DNA from: Mesorhabditis belari
Taxonomy: Eukaryota; Nematoda; Chromadorea; Rhabditida; Rhabditidae
NCBI GenBank assembly: GCA_958450365.1
Contig: CAUEEP010000066.1
Location: forward strand, 328,033 to 392,032
Direction of reading: 5' to 3'
DNA: 64,000 bases
Shown here piece by piece: positions 21,931 through 36,900 of the stretch. Both the position numbers and the translations under genes were made by a program. How positions within the stretch are numbered: position 1 is the stretch's first letter; the number at the start of each line of letters is the position of its first letter. The notes beneath the pieces were generated by a model. It did not search any database, was not told the DNA's origin, and saw only the letters and a list, made by a program, of their open reading frames with translations.

Positions 21931-24900
21931 ATGCCTAAAATTGGCGATTTATTTCTGATATTCACTCTTTTCCCACAATTATTTTTTGCCACTTCGTTGG
22001 GTGCCACGAAAAACGCGTCGATAGGTGAGTTTTCAATTTGTTGATAAACCTGGCTGGCTGTGGTCTGGGTTTGTGGCTTAGGCTTAGGCTTAGGCTTAGA
22101 CTTAGGCTTAGACTTAGGCTCAAGGCTTCAATTTCTGGCCTGGCACAGGTCCTAGAGCAAGAATGTTTTAGGCATATGGCCTAAAAGCCAGATTAGACAA
22201 GGTCAGGTACCAAGTCAGGCTAGAGGCCAGGTCCAGGGTGACTTCTGAGCCAGGCCTGCAGCAAACCAGGGCCTGATGTACTTGGCTTGACCTGTAGTGC
22301 TGCTTTGGAACAACAAAACTTATCGCTAGCTTGTTGTTTACAAAATTACGGTACTTACCAGAAATGAAGCAAAGTTGCTTCAGGTTTAGATAAAAAAGCT
22401 TGCAGGTTACTGTGCTGTCGGTTTATTCTCATGCGACACATCGTATCGAAATACTCGCTGCATTCCGCAGAAATGGCTCTGCGACGGCGAGATCGACTGT
22501 GTTGATAGAAGTGATGAAGCACAGAATTGTGGTTGGTTTAAAATAGCTAAAATAGTTTAGCTAATAGTTAAAGCTGACATAAGTTAAGCTAACAATTAGG
22601 GAAAGATCCTAGACTTATCTCAATATCAGTTATCGACCCATCAGTTATCTCAATATTTTCCAGAGATCCAAGAATGTCGACCGGAAGAGTTTCGATGTCA
22701 AAAGTCAGGTCTGTGCCTGCCGGGAGTGTACAGGTTGATGAAAGAAAGCTTAATTTAAATTTATTTTGATCTAGATGTGATCGTGAAGTGGATTGTGGAG
22801 AGGATGTGCACGGAGTGATCGACGATTCGGATGAGGATACGGAAATGTGTAAGTGAGCATCGAAAACTCATTGAAATGATCAATGACTGATACCTGAATA
22901 TTTGAATACCTGGATAAGAATCAATTGTACAAATTTTATAAGAAATTATTTCTTTTAAATACCGCATTTCTTCTTCTAGAGGATCCGGGTTTTTTATTTT
23001 TTAATAAGCAAAAATTTTCATCGTTAAAAACAACCGGTAAACCATTCTTTTCAAAAACTATTTTTGAAAATTATGTATACCGTATTTTCTCTATTAATGT
23101 CATTGTCAACAACACTGTCAACTGAACAACATTGCCGAAGTGCTTAATTGACCAAAAGCTTAATTAATTAATCAAAACTTAAGCCCCAACCCAATCGGTT
23201 TTCTTTAGGGCCCTCTTTAGCCAATTGGCCCTTAAGGCCCCTGTCCATCCATCATTGTCTCATTGTCTATATTTCATTGTCTATATTTGCCCATCATTGT
23301 CTAGACTTTGCCTCTATAATATTTCTCAAATTAGGGCATTCAAATTGTGAGTGTCTGTCAGAGTTACGGTACCTTAGAGTTACCGTCTCACCAATTGTAC
23401 AGTCCCCTGTACCTTTTATACAATGTCCTAATTACCGTAACCATCTAAATCTCGTTAACAGATCACAATACTTTAAGCACTTTATAATAAACTGAGATTT
23501 CTCTTTCAAATCCCATTTTTTCAGGCGGAAGCCCAATCACATGTGAGCCAAATTTTCACGCCTGTTTGACCACTCAAATCTGCATTCCGTTGGATCGTTT
23601 TTGTAATGGAATTCTGGATTGTAAAGACGGCACAGATGAGGGGCAATTTTGCGACAAAAGTTAGCCTTTTCGGAATTCAGTTAAATGCAAATTTCAGTAC
23701 GCCCTAGTGGATGCAAATTTGGCGGCTCGCCGACAATCAACGCTGGCTATCGATGCTATTGTCCGAGGGGGCAGGTTTGTAATAAAAATAGCAATATATA
23801 AAAATGTTATTATTATTATTATTACCGTAAATACTGTAATAGTACCCCAGACCCATAATGACGGTGCGGAGTGTTGCGTAGTCTAGCTTTGAACGAGTTT
23901 TTCTCGACACTGGTTTATGCTACAATGCTCGCTAAGGTATCAAAAAATAGCCCTGAATTTCAGCTATTTTTTGATATCAAAGACGCATTGTAGCAAACCA
24001 GTGTTGAGAAAAACTCGTTCAAAGCTAGACTACGCGACGCTACGTAATAGTAGCGCCCCTTCCCCCCTAAAATGATGGTCGGTCGCGTAGTCTAACTTTA
24101 AACACATCTTTCTCGCCACCTGTTTTTGCTACAGTGTGCGCTTAAGTATCAAATAAAAGCTGAAATTCAGGGCTATTTTTGATACCAAAGACGCATTTTT
24201 TGAAAGTACGAGCGCTTTGAAAAAAATGAAATACTAAAAAACTTTTGTGACTATGCAACTGTACTATTATAGTACTATTACAGTACTATTATAGTACTAT
24301 TATAGTATTTACGGTATGTACAAATTATTTATGGTTATTTTGGGCACATTTAGGAACCAAAAGGCAATGATTGTATCGACGTGAACGAGTGTGAACAACG
24401 ATTGAAAGGTCGATTTTAATCTAATGCTAAGATCTATAGAAAAAAATATGTTTCTTAATTTGTTAATATATTAATTTGCTTTACATCCAGGTCTTCCACC
24501 AGTTTGCTCTCAAAAATGCGAAAATCTCGAGTACAAGAACGCGACAAGTGCAGGGTTTTCGTGTAGTTGTGAGGAGGGATTCGAGCTGATCGATGGGAGG
24601 AAATGCGTGCCGAAAACGGGTAAATCCATGCAAAACTCAAATCTACGATAACAGATACTGGAAAAGTCTTAAAGTCTGTTCAAAATCTTTGAAGAGCCTT
24701 AAAGAAGGCAATTAAAATGCAAACTGAAACAAATGGCGAACCAAGTAGAGCCAAATGACTGAACTTTCACAAAATCTCATCCAAACTGTAAATGCTATTT
24801 GAATTGCTGTAAAAATTGCTATTTGAATTGCTGAATTATTAGATACTAAGGAAAATTATTTGCGTTTTTTCTACTCAATTTCAATCATCAAAAATTTTTT

Positions 24901-27900
24901 GATGATTAAAGATACTTTTATTCAACATGAATAAGTAGATACAACAAAACGGTGGACACAATTTTTACCCCTACAATGTAGTCAAGAAAAACCCAACTTA
25001 ATGGGAAAAAGAACACACTTGATTTTGCCAGCGAGATCGAAACCTCGACCTTCCGATTAGGAGACAAGACTCCTAATCGGAAGGTCGACTGGTTAGGAGA
25101 CAAGACTCCTAACCAGTCGGCCAACTGGACGTTTGAAAAAAAATTTTTCTTTAGAATATTAACATTTTCTCTAAAACATCAAAATCACATCCATTACAAT
25201 CAATTCACTTTTGCCAGCAGACGGCAAGTTTTTCGATTGTATGAAGAAGTTAGAAGCTCTAGAGTTGATCTCTAGAGCTAGAGCTAGAGTTGATCTCTAG
25301 AGCTAGAGCTAGAGTTGATCTCTAGAGCTAGAGCTAGAGTTGATCTCTAGAGCACTAGAGAGAAATCCCGTACCTCTGATTGTCTCATCAAGTGTACAGT
25401 TAACTTTTGATTGTCTATGCTATTTGGTTAAATGGACTTCTCTCTAACGGAGCTCAACTATGAAATTTTAAAGCTTTAGATAAAATTTTAGATTCAAATT
25501 CTGCTCTTTTTCTCATCAGCGACTCATCAATCTCGTCTCGAGATCTCGCAAAAATTCAAGGTGATCGACTACAAGAAACGACTGAAAAGGTGGATTTTTG
25601 GCTTTTTAAAGAATCATTTTCAAAATTGAAACTTCAAAATTCAAAAAGTACCTTTTTTTTAGGACCTTAATGCTTTTGATATCGATATCGCCCAAGGAAG
25701 AGCGTGTTTCGTGAGCTCAGTGAGTTTTGGAGATTTATTAAATAGAAAATAAAGATTACTCTGGAAAATTTGTGATATTTTTAGCGAATCATCGTTTCCG
25801 ATAATGTGGATATTGACGATGAATCGGTATTTGAGTGTGCGCCGGTGAAAGATGGTAAACTCGGGAGTACGACGTTGTCCATTGCGCCGAACACTTATCA
25901 ATTGTCAAGTAAGTTTAGAGTTTAGTACCTTCAGTTATAAAGTTATAAATCATATATAAATCATATATATTAGGTTTTTCAGTTATAAATGCGCGTTTTT
26001 GAGGGCTTATTCCAAATATTTCTGCAAGTTCACGTGTAGTTTGTCGAGGATCAATTTCGATCGCCTGTTTAAGTACTGCATTATCGATCGTAGGAGACTG
26101 GTGGTCCTCATCTCCCAAAAATCTCCCTTATCTCCGTTCTCTCCTTCTCAAAATCGTTGAAACCATCGCCGACACTGGCTTTCCGAAATAGCATCTTCCA
26201 AAATACTTTCCAAAGGCCTCGATGAGATTCAGCGATATTTTTGCCCAATTTGAAGTCATACCAAAGTTATCTCTGCAAATTTGGTTCCTTATCTCTACAA
26301 ATTTGGTTCCTGATTTCTACAAATTTGGTTCTTTATCTCTCTAAATTTGGTTCCTTATCTCTCTAAATTTGGTTCCTGATTTCTACAAATTTGGTTCCTT
26401 ATCGCTACAAATTTGGTTCCTTATCTCTCTAAATTTGGTTCCTTATCGCTACAAATTTGGTTCCTTATCTCTCTAAATTTGGTTCCTTATCGCTACAAAT
26501 TTGGTTCCTTATCGCTACAAATTTGGTTCCTATCTCTCTAAATTTGGTTCTTTATCGCTACAAATTTGGTTCCTTATCTCTCTAAATTTGGTTCCTGATT
26601 TCTACAAATTTGGTTCCTTATCGCTACAAATTTGGTTCCTTATCTCTCTAAATTTGGTTCTTTATCTCTCTAAATTTGGTTCTTTATCTCTCTAAATTTG
26701 GTTCCTTATCTCTACAAATTTGGTTCTTTATCTCTCTAAATTTGGTTCCTTATCGCTACAAATTTGATTCCTTATCTCTCTAAATTTGGTTCCTGATTTC
26801 TACAAATTTGGTTCCTTACCTCTACAAATTTGGTTCCTTATCTCTTCGTGTCGAGAAACTTCGTGTCGCTTACAGAAATTAAATCTAAACACAAAAATTG
26901 ACGTCAAAAGCACGAAAAGTTGTAATAAAATAAGAAATCCTGAACAGCACACAGAAAATTGGGTTTGATAAAATTGTAAAGCTCTAAGGAATGCTGTTCA
27001 AGTTGTTCAAGAGCAGGCGTGCATTCATAACTGGACAACCTAATAAATCACATATAAATTCTAGATGTAAAACTTCTAAAATTCGATTGGATTGCGCGCA
27101 ATTGGTACCTCGTCGACACGACTGGACGAGTGATCATTTTGTGTGCTGATGAACGGGTGAGTGTTTAGCAAAAAGTTGACAGTAAATGTCGGTAACTCAA
27201 TAAAGCTCAAAGCTCAAGCTCAAAGCCCTAATCGATTCAAAAGTACAAGCTAAAATAAAGCTTTCTTTTTAGTTCACTTTGTGTAAAACGATTGTCTACA
27301 ATGGAGTCGACAAGCCGGCTGATCTCGTTGTTGATCCAATCAACGGGTGAGTTGTTTTAAAATTTGAGATATTAGATACTTTTTGAATCCTTGCTACGTT
27401 GATGCAAAAGAAATTTCGGTTTTTTTAAAAATATTAGGTAAAATTCCTTTAGGTAACAATTTATTCTAAAAAATAAGCAGGTAAGAAATAGGTAATATTC
27501 TAAACAATAAGCCGGTAAGAAACAGGTAACATTCTAAACAATAAGTAGGTAACAAACAGGTAACAATTTATTCTAAACCATCGTTATCTATAAAATCCCT
27601 CCAACGTTGCTTCAGATTGCGGATCCCTTTGTCGAAGAACTCTTGATTCTGTGATTGAAAGTAGTTGATCACCCAACCAAGTAAAAACGATTTTTGAGTG
27701 TGCGCCGGTGAAAGATAGTAAACTCGGGAACACGACGTTGTCCATTGCGCCGAACACTTATCCATCTGCCCATGCGGTTTCTCTTCAAGAGATTCAATAC
27801 CTTCTCGGAATCGATCAAACCAGAGCTGGCATCCTTTGATTTTTGGTCATCCTTGATCCATTACGATTGGTCTTTTCGATTATTTCCAAATGGCGGACAA

Positions 27901-30900
27901 TTGTTGATTGATATCAATCGCTGCCCAGCGATGTCCATGTAGTTCGTCTTCAAGAGTCTTCCACGTCTTCATCGTCTTCATCGTCTTGTTGATTGATCAC
28001 ATTGAAAACCGTTGATTGATCGAGATTTTTGGCAAGATATCGTGATTTTTGCATTAAATCGGCTTCAATAAATTGTTCCAATTCAATTATCGATCGCTGT
28101 CGAGCGATGTTCATGTAGTTCGTCTTCAAGAGGTTCAATACCTTCTCGGAATCGATCAAACCAGAGCTGGCATCCTTTGGTCATAACTTGTTCTCCAAAA
28201 GCGGAACAGAGATCACGATGTGATTCGGCAGCGTTTTTGCCTAGCTTGAAATCCTAGAGAAGACACGCGCACACAACATACTTTTGATCTACCATAATCT
28301 AAAGCATATGATCGAAACACGTGCTCCCAGATTCGCGGTGCTCAATTCATGTGGAAACCATCGTCCATTATGATTGGTCTTTTCGATTATTTCCAAATGG
28401 TGGACAATTGTTGATTGATCACATTGAAGATGTTTGATCTCGTGTTGATCTCATGTTGTTTACATTAAATCGGCTTCAACTAGTTGTTCCAATTCAATTA
28501 TCGATCGCTGTCGATGCTCATTTAGTTCTTCTTCAAGAGATTCAATACCTTCTCGGAATCGGTCAAACCAGAGCTGGCAGGATACGAGAGCTGGCAGGAT
28601 ACGAGAGCTGGCAGGATACCAGAGCTGTCAGGATACCAGAGCTGTCAGGATACCAGAGCTGTCAGGATACCAGAGCTGGCGGTCATAACTAAGACACGCG
28701 CGCACAACATCCTTTCGATTGACCATAATCTAAAGCAAATATCAATTAAAAAGTGGAAACTCTGAATTCAAGCGTAAAAATAAAGTAAATATTCAAGAGT
28801 ACAAATATAAAAAAGAAAATGAAATAAGATTTCGAGATTTTAAAAAATAGAACGATCGCGTAGTCTAACTTTAAACACATCTTTCTCGCCACCTGTTTCT
28901 GCTACAGTGTGCGCTTAAGTATCAAAAAATAGCTGAAATTCAGGGCTATTTTTTGATACCAAACATGTATTTTTAGAAATTACGGGCGCTTAGAAAAAAA
29001 TTATTTAGTAAAAACTTTTTTGCGACTACCCGACTGTACGGGGTGGGGGGGGGGGCGACTATTTAAAAAAGCCCGAAATTTCTTTTGCATCAAACTAGTA
29101 TAACATTGATGCAATGAATGATATTTCAGTTATTTATTCTATGCGGATTTTGGCACAAAACACACCGGCGTCTGGCGTTTTAATCTTGATGGAACCGAGA
29201 GGAAAAATATGATTGACAAGGGAGCGGTGATGCTACAAGGTTGAATCTCTACGCCAACTTTGGCTCAGCTAATCTGCTCTTAAAAACTTTAACAACTTGC
29301 TTTTAAAGTGTACTTTTTAAGGACTACCTTTTAAGGGCTACTTTTTAAGGGCTACTTTTAAAGTGTACTCTTTAAGGGCTACTTTTAAAGTGTACTTTTT
29401 AAGGGCTACTGTTTAAGGGCTACTGTTTAAGGGCTACTGTTTAAGGGCTACTGTTTAAGGGCTACTGTTTAAGGGCTACTTTTAAGGGCTACTTTTAAAG
29501 TGTACTTTTTAAGGGCTACTTTTAAAGTGTACTTTTTAAGGGCTACTTTTAAAGTGTACTTTTTAAGGGCTACTTTTAAAGTGTACTCTTTAAGGGCTAC
29601 TTTTAAAGTGTACTTTTTAAGGTATACTTTTTAAGGACTACCTTTTAAGGGCTACTTTTTAAGGGCTACTTTTAAAGTGTACTTTTTAAGGGCTACTGTT
29701 TAAGGGCTACTGTTTAAGGGCTACTTTTAAGGGCTACTTTTTAAGGGCTACTTTTTAAATTATACGTTTTAAAGTCTACTTTTTAAAGTAACTTTTTGCC
29801 TATTTGTAAGCGCACCACACAGATTTACGTCTGCAATTTAGCGTTGGCGATCGATATCCATTCGAAGACGTTATACTATTTGGATACGTATTTGGAGTTG
29901 ATCCGAGCCATCAACTATGATCAAGCGGGAAAATCACGAATTGTAGCCAGTGGGAGAATTGTGGGTTACAAGAGAAAAAGATCGCAATTTTCGCATTCTT
30001 TCAGCTCAAATCAATGTCTGGGATGGTTGTGCTGGGCACGAGACTTCTGTTGGTCGGAAGGAAAAAAATCGTTGAATATGACACGATGAAGGTGCAAAAG
30101 AATGAAGTTTAGAATGCTAGGATTACCCAAGAAAAGTTAAAGATGAAGTTAAAGATGAATTTTTGCTTTCAGAATAGCACTCAAAAAGCCGTTCTTTACG
30201 ACGATTACAATGTGGAGAAAATGGTGGATCGAGTCGCGATTTATCATGAAAGTTTGCAAATGAAAGGTGAGTTGGGGAAAAGGGCGTACAGCCGGCGTTT
30301 TGAGGTGTACAGCCGCGTAGTCGTTAACTCTTTTATTGATAATTTGGTCTCGTTTTTATCTATCAAATTATCGAAAACTCAACCTATAGCGTTTTTGAAA
30401 AAGTAGTCACGCTTTGAACGCCTATAACTTTGTCCAGAGATAATATTATTCTTAACTTTTTATATCATTGTATAGAGGACATTTCAGGCTTTTAGATGAT
30501 ATTAAATAAAGCTTGATTCGATTTTTCATTTCCATAAAAATGAAGTTAAACATAAAAATTAGGCTTTTGTCGAGTTTTAATGATTGGTCCCACTTTGAAG
30601 ACCTATAACTTTGTCCAGAGATAATATTATTCTTAACTTTTTATATCATTTTATAGAGAACATTTTAGCCTTTCGAATGATACCAAATAAAGCTTGATTG
30701 GATAATCCAGCCCAGGAAAATCAAAGCCAACTCTAGCAAATGAGACAGATCAAACTAGGGCACGGTGTTGCTTCATTTTTATGGAAATGAAAAATCGAAT
30801 CAAGCTTTATTTGGTATCATCTAAAAGCCTGAAATGTCCTCTATACAATGGTTTAAAAAGTTAAGAATAATATTATCTCTGGACAAAGTTATAGGCGTTC

Positions 30901-33900
30901 AAAGCATGACGACCCGTTCAAAGACCAGGATTTCTTCTTTCTTTCTTTCTTTCAAAAGACCCAGATTCTTTTAAAAGACCCGGAAACTATGCAAGAGCCA
31001 AAAAAAATTGTTTATCAATTCCAAACTAGAAATATAACAATAGTTTTCAAGAAGTTTGTAACTATTTATAGAAATTTTTGCAATAAAAAAAGCGCAAAAG
31101 ATACTTTTTTCGAAGAGCATAGAATAGCCAATAAATCAAAAACTAAAGGAATTATTTAAAAACTTGAATAAGATTTCAATTCTGTGAAAAATTAGCTATC
31201 TTTTGGTTACAAACACTTATGAAATAAAGTCCAGGAAGCTTTTAGAGAGAGAATTTTAAAAAAGAACAAAACTTTCGCCGCACCCTGTACAGTTAACTCT
31301 CGATTTAAACATATTGGAACCATATTGGAATCATATTGGAACCATATTCCTGAAAGGAACATATTGGAATCATATTGGAATCATATTGGAATCATATTAG
31401 AACCATAATCCTGGAAGGAACATATTGGAACCATATTGGAACCGTATTGGAACCTTAAAAGGAACCGTATTGGAACCGTATTGAAACCCTATTGGAGCCG
31501 TATTAGAAACGTATTGGATAAAAAATAGGAACCGTATTGGAACCGTATTGGAACCGTGTTGGATCATAATAGGAACCGTATTAGAAACGTATTGGAGCCG
31601 TATTGGAATCATATTGGAATCATATTGGAATCATATTGGAACCATATTCCTGAAAGGAACATATTGGAACCATATTGGAACCATATTGGAATCATATTAG
31701 AACCATAATCCTGGAAGGAACATATTGGAATCATATTGGAATCATATTGGAACCATATTAGAACCATATTCCTGAAAGGAACATATTGGAACCATATTGG
31801 AACCAACGATTTTGAAATTCTAATAGGTTGATGTATAAGTCTTTTCGTTTTTTTCGTACTTCTGTTAAAAAGTAACAAATTCACGAATTAATCTATAGTT
31901 TGCTCTATCAAAAAAAGTGTTTTTTTTGTTCAATTTGCATCTTTTTAAATGAATTTCGGTTGACTTTCAAGCAAATTCGAGAGTGAAAAACGCCTTTTTC
32001 GTAAAAATCTATAAAAAACTCTACGGAAAAATTGGCTGAATGAATTTCTCTGAAATTTTGGCGAAATATCAAACGTTTTGTTTTCTCTATCTTTTATCTA
32101 TTGACACGAAGATAGGTTTTCTTTAGCTAAGGTGTCTAAACCGCTCAGGCTCAGGCTCAGGCTTAGGCTGAGGCTTAGCCTGAGCCTGAGCCTGAGCCTA
32201 AACCGCATCATCGAGTTAGCCCTTTTTGACTACCCGACTTCATACTCTCAAGAAAATCCAGGCATTAAATATTTTTAAACCCGTTTTAATGTTATTTTGC
32301 AGAAAAATAATTGCTTTTTCTAATGAAATCAACCGTAGTTTAATTGGTGCATTTGTTGGCTTGAAACGGCAGACGAAAAGGAACAAAAACACTTCCTAAT
32401 AAAACACTTCCTAATAAAACAAAAAACAGAACAAAAACAAAAACATCAACCTAATAAAACACGCTTTTCATTTCTACATAGTTGCCCAGCGAAATGTAAT
32501 CATTAGCCGTTTAGGGCAGCTACGCAAGAAATTCCTGGCACGTTTTAAAATCATTAAATCGAAATTGTTGATCCCGAGCGAATCGTTAATCGATTGTAGT
32601 TGTTATTTTTAAAATTTCTTTTTAATTTCAATGTTTTAGATCAAATTTAAGTTTAGTTTTACATTAAAGCAAGCTTTTTTAAAAAACAATAAACTCAAAG
32701 TTCAGCTCCGAACGCATGCCAAAAAAACAACGGTGCTTGTTCGGATATTTGCGTTTCAATGCCCGGAAAAGAGGGACCAAAAGCGAAATGTTTATGTAAA
32801 GAAGGTATTGAAAAAAGAAACAGAAAGAAGTATTAGAAATCAATCAGGTTACACGAATCGTGATGGGAAATGCGTGATTGGTGGAGTGGGTGATCCGTTG
32901 TTGATCTTTGCTCGAATACGACCAGCGAGCATAGCCGGGATTCCGCTACAAATCGAGAGCACACCATTGAATACTTCAAAAGTAAGGGCTCAAATTTACA
33001 ATGTTTATAAATAGAAACTTTGTTGATCTTGATCTTGATCTTGAAACTTGAATGTAAATTTGATTTAAGATAAGTCTAAGATAAGGTTAAGATAAGGTTA
33101 AGATAAGGTTAAGATAAGTCTAAGATAAGTTTAATATAGGTTCTTGTGCTAGCTTTTTTTATCCAATTCGCTAGAAAATTAGCTTTTAAATGAGGTATTG
33201 CACGTCCTGATTGGACAAGTTTAAGAACAAGGTTAAGGACAAGGTTAAGGACAAGGTTAAGAACAAGGTTAAGAACAAGGTTAAGGACAAGTTTAAGAAC
33301 AAGGTTAAGGACAAGGTTAAGGACAAGGTTAAGAACAAGGTTAAGGACAAGGTTAAGAACAAGGTTAAGAACAAGGTTAAGGACAAGGTTAAGGACAAGG
33401 TTAAGGACAAGTTTAAGGACAAGTTTAAGGACAAGTTTAAGGACCAGGTTAAGGACAAGGTTAAGGACAAGTTTAAGAACAAGTTTAAGATAAGTTATTC
33501 TGCTTGCTGCATAACTGAATCAGTAAGGTAACTGTCGATGAGATCATCACTTCGATCCAGAAGTCGAGCAATTCCCGTGTATACTATAGCAATATATCTA
33601 GCAATAGTCTTTCTATTGTGTTTGTTTGCTTCGATCTGTCCATTCTCGAAGGCAGAGAGCGGTTTATCTTTTCTCATTACTAAAAATAACTTAATAAAGT
33701 AAAGTCAATTGAATTAGGTCTAGGTCTCTCCAATTGGCAGTAGAGATTGCCACAAATTGGTACTCCAATTGGCAGTACAGTAGAGATTGCCTCAAATTCA
33801 ACACTTTCTAAAAAGTCTTAACTTCCCGGGTAGGTGATCGATTGATATTCAAGATCACAACAAGTTCTAGGTCTCGCCAATTGCGAGGGTTTAGCATACG

Positions 33901-36900
33901 AGTGGACAATAACTTTCCCGAGTGCAATTCTAACTCTAATTTTTATATAATAAATCTATTTTTCGTATCTTTCTTTCTTTAAAATCCTTACAGAATTAGA
34001 AAATACCAATAAATACCAATAAAACTCGAGAAAATGATGCATTTCTAGGTCGAGCAACTGATGCCCCCAATCCAGCACCTCTTTCGGCCAACAGCTCTAA
34101 CGATTGACTCACAAAAAATGCATCTTTATTTCTCAGATGCTCGCAATTTCACAATCTATCGACGATCGATTCAGAAAACGGAACTCGAAGTGGTGATTGA
34201 GTCGGGTAAGGTGATCGATTGATAATCCAAGATCACAACGAGTTCTAGGTCTCTCCAATTGCGAGGGTTTAGCATATGAGTGGACATCTGGGAACATCTA
34301 CTACACTGATCAAGTAAGGGTTTTTGATTTTTTAGCTTTAGAATTAATATTAATTAGGGTCTGCGTCATGTCGGGGTTTTCTCGAGTCGCAATCCGAAAC
34401 ACCGAAAGATTCTCCTCGACACTGAGATGCGAAATCCGCGCGCGATTGCTGTTCATCCAATTAAGGGGTCAGTTTTTCTCTTAAACTAAAACATGCCTCA
34501 AGTACCGTAACCCTAAAGTTAGTTGGTGTTTCACAGATCTTTATTTGTAGATTATCGTAGTCAAGTCTTGGTTTAGAGTTGGGTTTAGAGTTGGTAAGCT
34601 ATTAGCTTCAAGGTAAGCTATCAGTTTCAACGTAAGCTATTAGCTACATGGTAAGCTATTAGCTACAAGTTGAGCTATCAGCTTCAAGGTAAGCTATTAG
34701 CTTTAAGGTAAGCTATCAGCTTCAAGGTAAGCTATTAGCTACAAGTTGAGCTACAAGGTTGTCCATAAATTATTATGAAAAGCTATTTGAAAGCAATAAC
34801 TTCTTGATGTACACAGTTTATCAATAACATATTAAAAATTCACCGGCAAAGCGTTCCAAGATTACGGTAGTTATAGTGTTTGTTAATAGGCGACAATGGA
34901 GTTTCTCTCTCCGCAACGATATTGGGCCTAGTTAGCGCTGTGGATTCGCTGCGCGGTGATGTAGTGGTAGTGCTTTCAGTTCCAAAGCGAATGCCCTTGG
35001 GTTCGACTCTTTCTTTGAAGCCATATAGCTTTGGTTCTGATTAGCGCTTTTGATCTGATCGTTCTGTTCTGTTCTGTTCTGATCGTTCTGATCTGATCGT
35101 TCTGATCTGATCGTTCTGATCTGATCGTTCTGATCTGATCGTTCTGATCTGATCGTTCTGATCTGATCGTTCTGATCTGATCGTTCTGATCTGATCGTTC
35201 TGATCTGATCGTTCTGATCTGATCGTTCTAATCTGAATCTGATCTTTCTCTAGTTGTTAACCTAATAGACAGGGTCGCGCAAAATTATCCGAACCAATAA
35301 AACACATTTTTCGGACAAATTGTAATGAGAATCGATTACATCTACATTTCAGATATCTCTTCTTCTCGGATTGGTCAGAGAACGCGGATGGAAAAGCGAA
35401 AATCGAGAGAGCAAAACTGGATGGATCTGAACGAAAGACTTTGATAAATCGAAGGTTTTTCATCCGAAATTTATCAAATTAATGAACTTTTTCTTTGAGA
35501 ATTCAATGGCCAAACGGTTTATCGATCGATTTCGAGAACGATTTTCTGTACTGGTGCGACGCTTTTTATGCGCACATTGAGCGGATTCGACTGAATGGAA
35601 GCGATAGAGAAGTGAAGAAAATCAACTATAGAAAATAGACTATAGAAAATAGACTATAGAAAATAGACTATAGAAACTAGACTATAGAAAATAGACTATA
35701 GAAAATAGACGATGGAACATAGACTATAGAAACTCCTTTATAAATCTATAAATCGATCAAATCTTAGATTGTTGTCGCTTCTCAATGGGTCAATCACCCT
35801 TACGGACTCTCCGTCTACAATGGTTTTCTCTTTTGGTCGGATTTCAAGGTGGGGTTTGAGAAAAATCATTATGCCGTATTTTCTCTAATAGTAGTGCACC
35901 ATGAGCGTCGCTTAAATTACTCGAAATCTCGAGAACCGCTTATCAGAACCTATCGTTGTGGGGTCGGAAAATGTAGCTGACGATGAGATCTTGACGATGA
36001 TTAGAGTGTTGAGCTTCTGGGAAAACTTTGGAAGCCGTAAATAGTCATCAACTCGGCCCAGCGGGATGCACTACTATTAGGGAAGATACAGTATTCAGCT
36101 TTGCACGCGCTCTCAGGGGTTTTCGGCTATGGAGAATCTGACTTTTGGGTCTATTTCTGAAAAGATTTCTGAAAAAATTAAGTAGCAAATTCTTAGCTCA
36201 GCTAACGTTAAGAACTCGATTAATCAACAAAACTTGGGTTTTGTTTAGTCAAAACACAACTTTCGGTTCATTGCATCAACTTGACTGCTTTCCCTAATTC
36301 CCGCTTCACTTAAATTCCTCGAAATCTCGAGAACCGCTTATCAGAACCTATCGATGTGGGGTCGGAAAATGTAGCTGACGATGAGATCTTGACGATGATT
36401 AGAGTGTTGAGGTTCTGGGAAAACTTTGGAAGCCGTAAACAGTCATCAACTCGACTCGGCCGCGGTGCACTACTATTAGAGAAAATACGATAACTTATTA
36501 AAAACAATGGAAATTCTCAAGAGTAGTGAGCCAGATTCAGTACAAAAGTACACAAAGAAGTAAGAAACACTAAATCTTAGGCTGGAGTGATTAAACGAGC
36601 GCTTCTCTCAAGCACATCAAATGCGACGAATGTTGTGACGATCTATGAAGAGACGTCACCGATTTTTGAGCTTCAAATCTACGAACAAAATCTGCAAAAA
36701 GGTAAATGTGGTAAAGCGCTGGATGATAGAAAGAAACTATTTGAATAAGTTTTTGTTTAGTTTGCCTACAAAAATCCGCTTTCAGAAACGACCGCTTGCT
36801 CGAAAGACAATGGAGGCTGCGAGCAATTGTGCTTTCCGATGGGGTTAGTAGACTGTACTAACAATGCTAATACATATAACTTTATCTACTATACAGAGTG

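Noticed and set aside
25520..25589. Longer exon 9 ending at the GTGGAT donor (25589)
   Set aside because: It leaves exon 10 out of phase and brings a stop; ending at 25560 keeps the propeller frame open.
29827..29960. Exon 15 starting at the CACACAG acceptor
   Set aside because: It puts the YYLDT strand out of phase with exon 14; the AATTTAG acceptor at 29841 restores it.
33186..33531. Lys/Val-rich and Leu/Ser-rich open frames
   Set aside because: Products of the 12-bp GTTAAGGACAAG array in intron 19.
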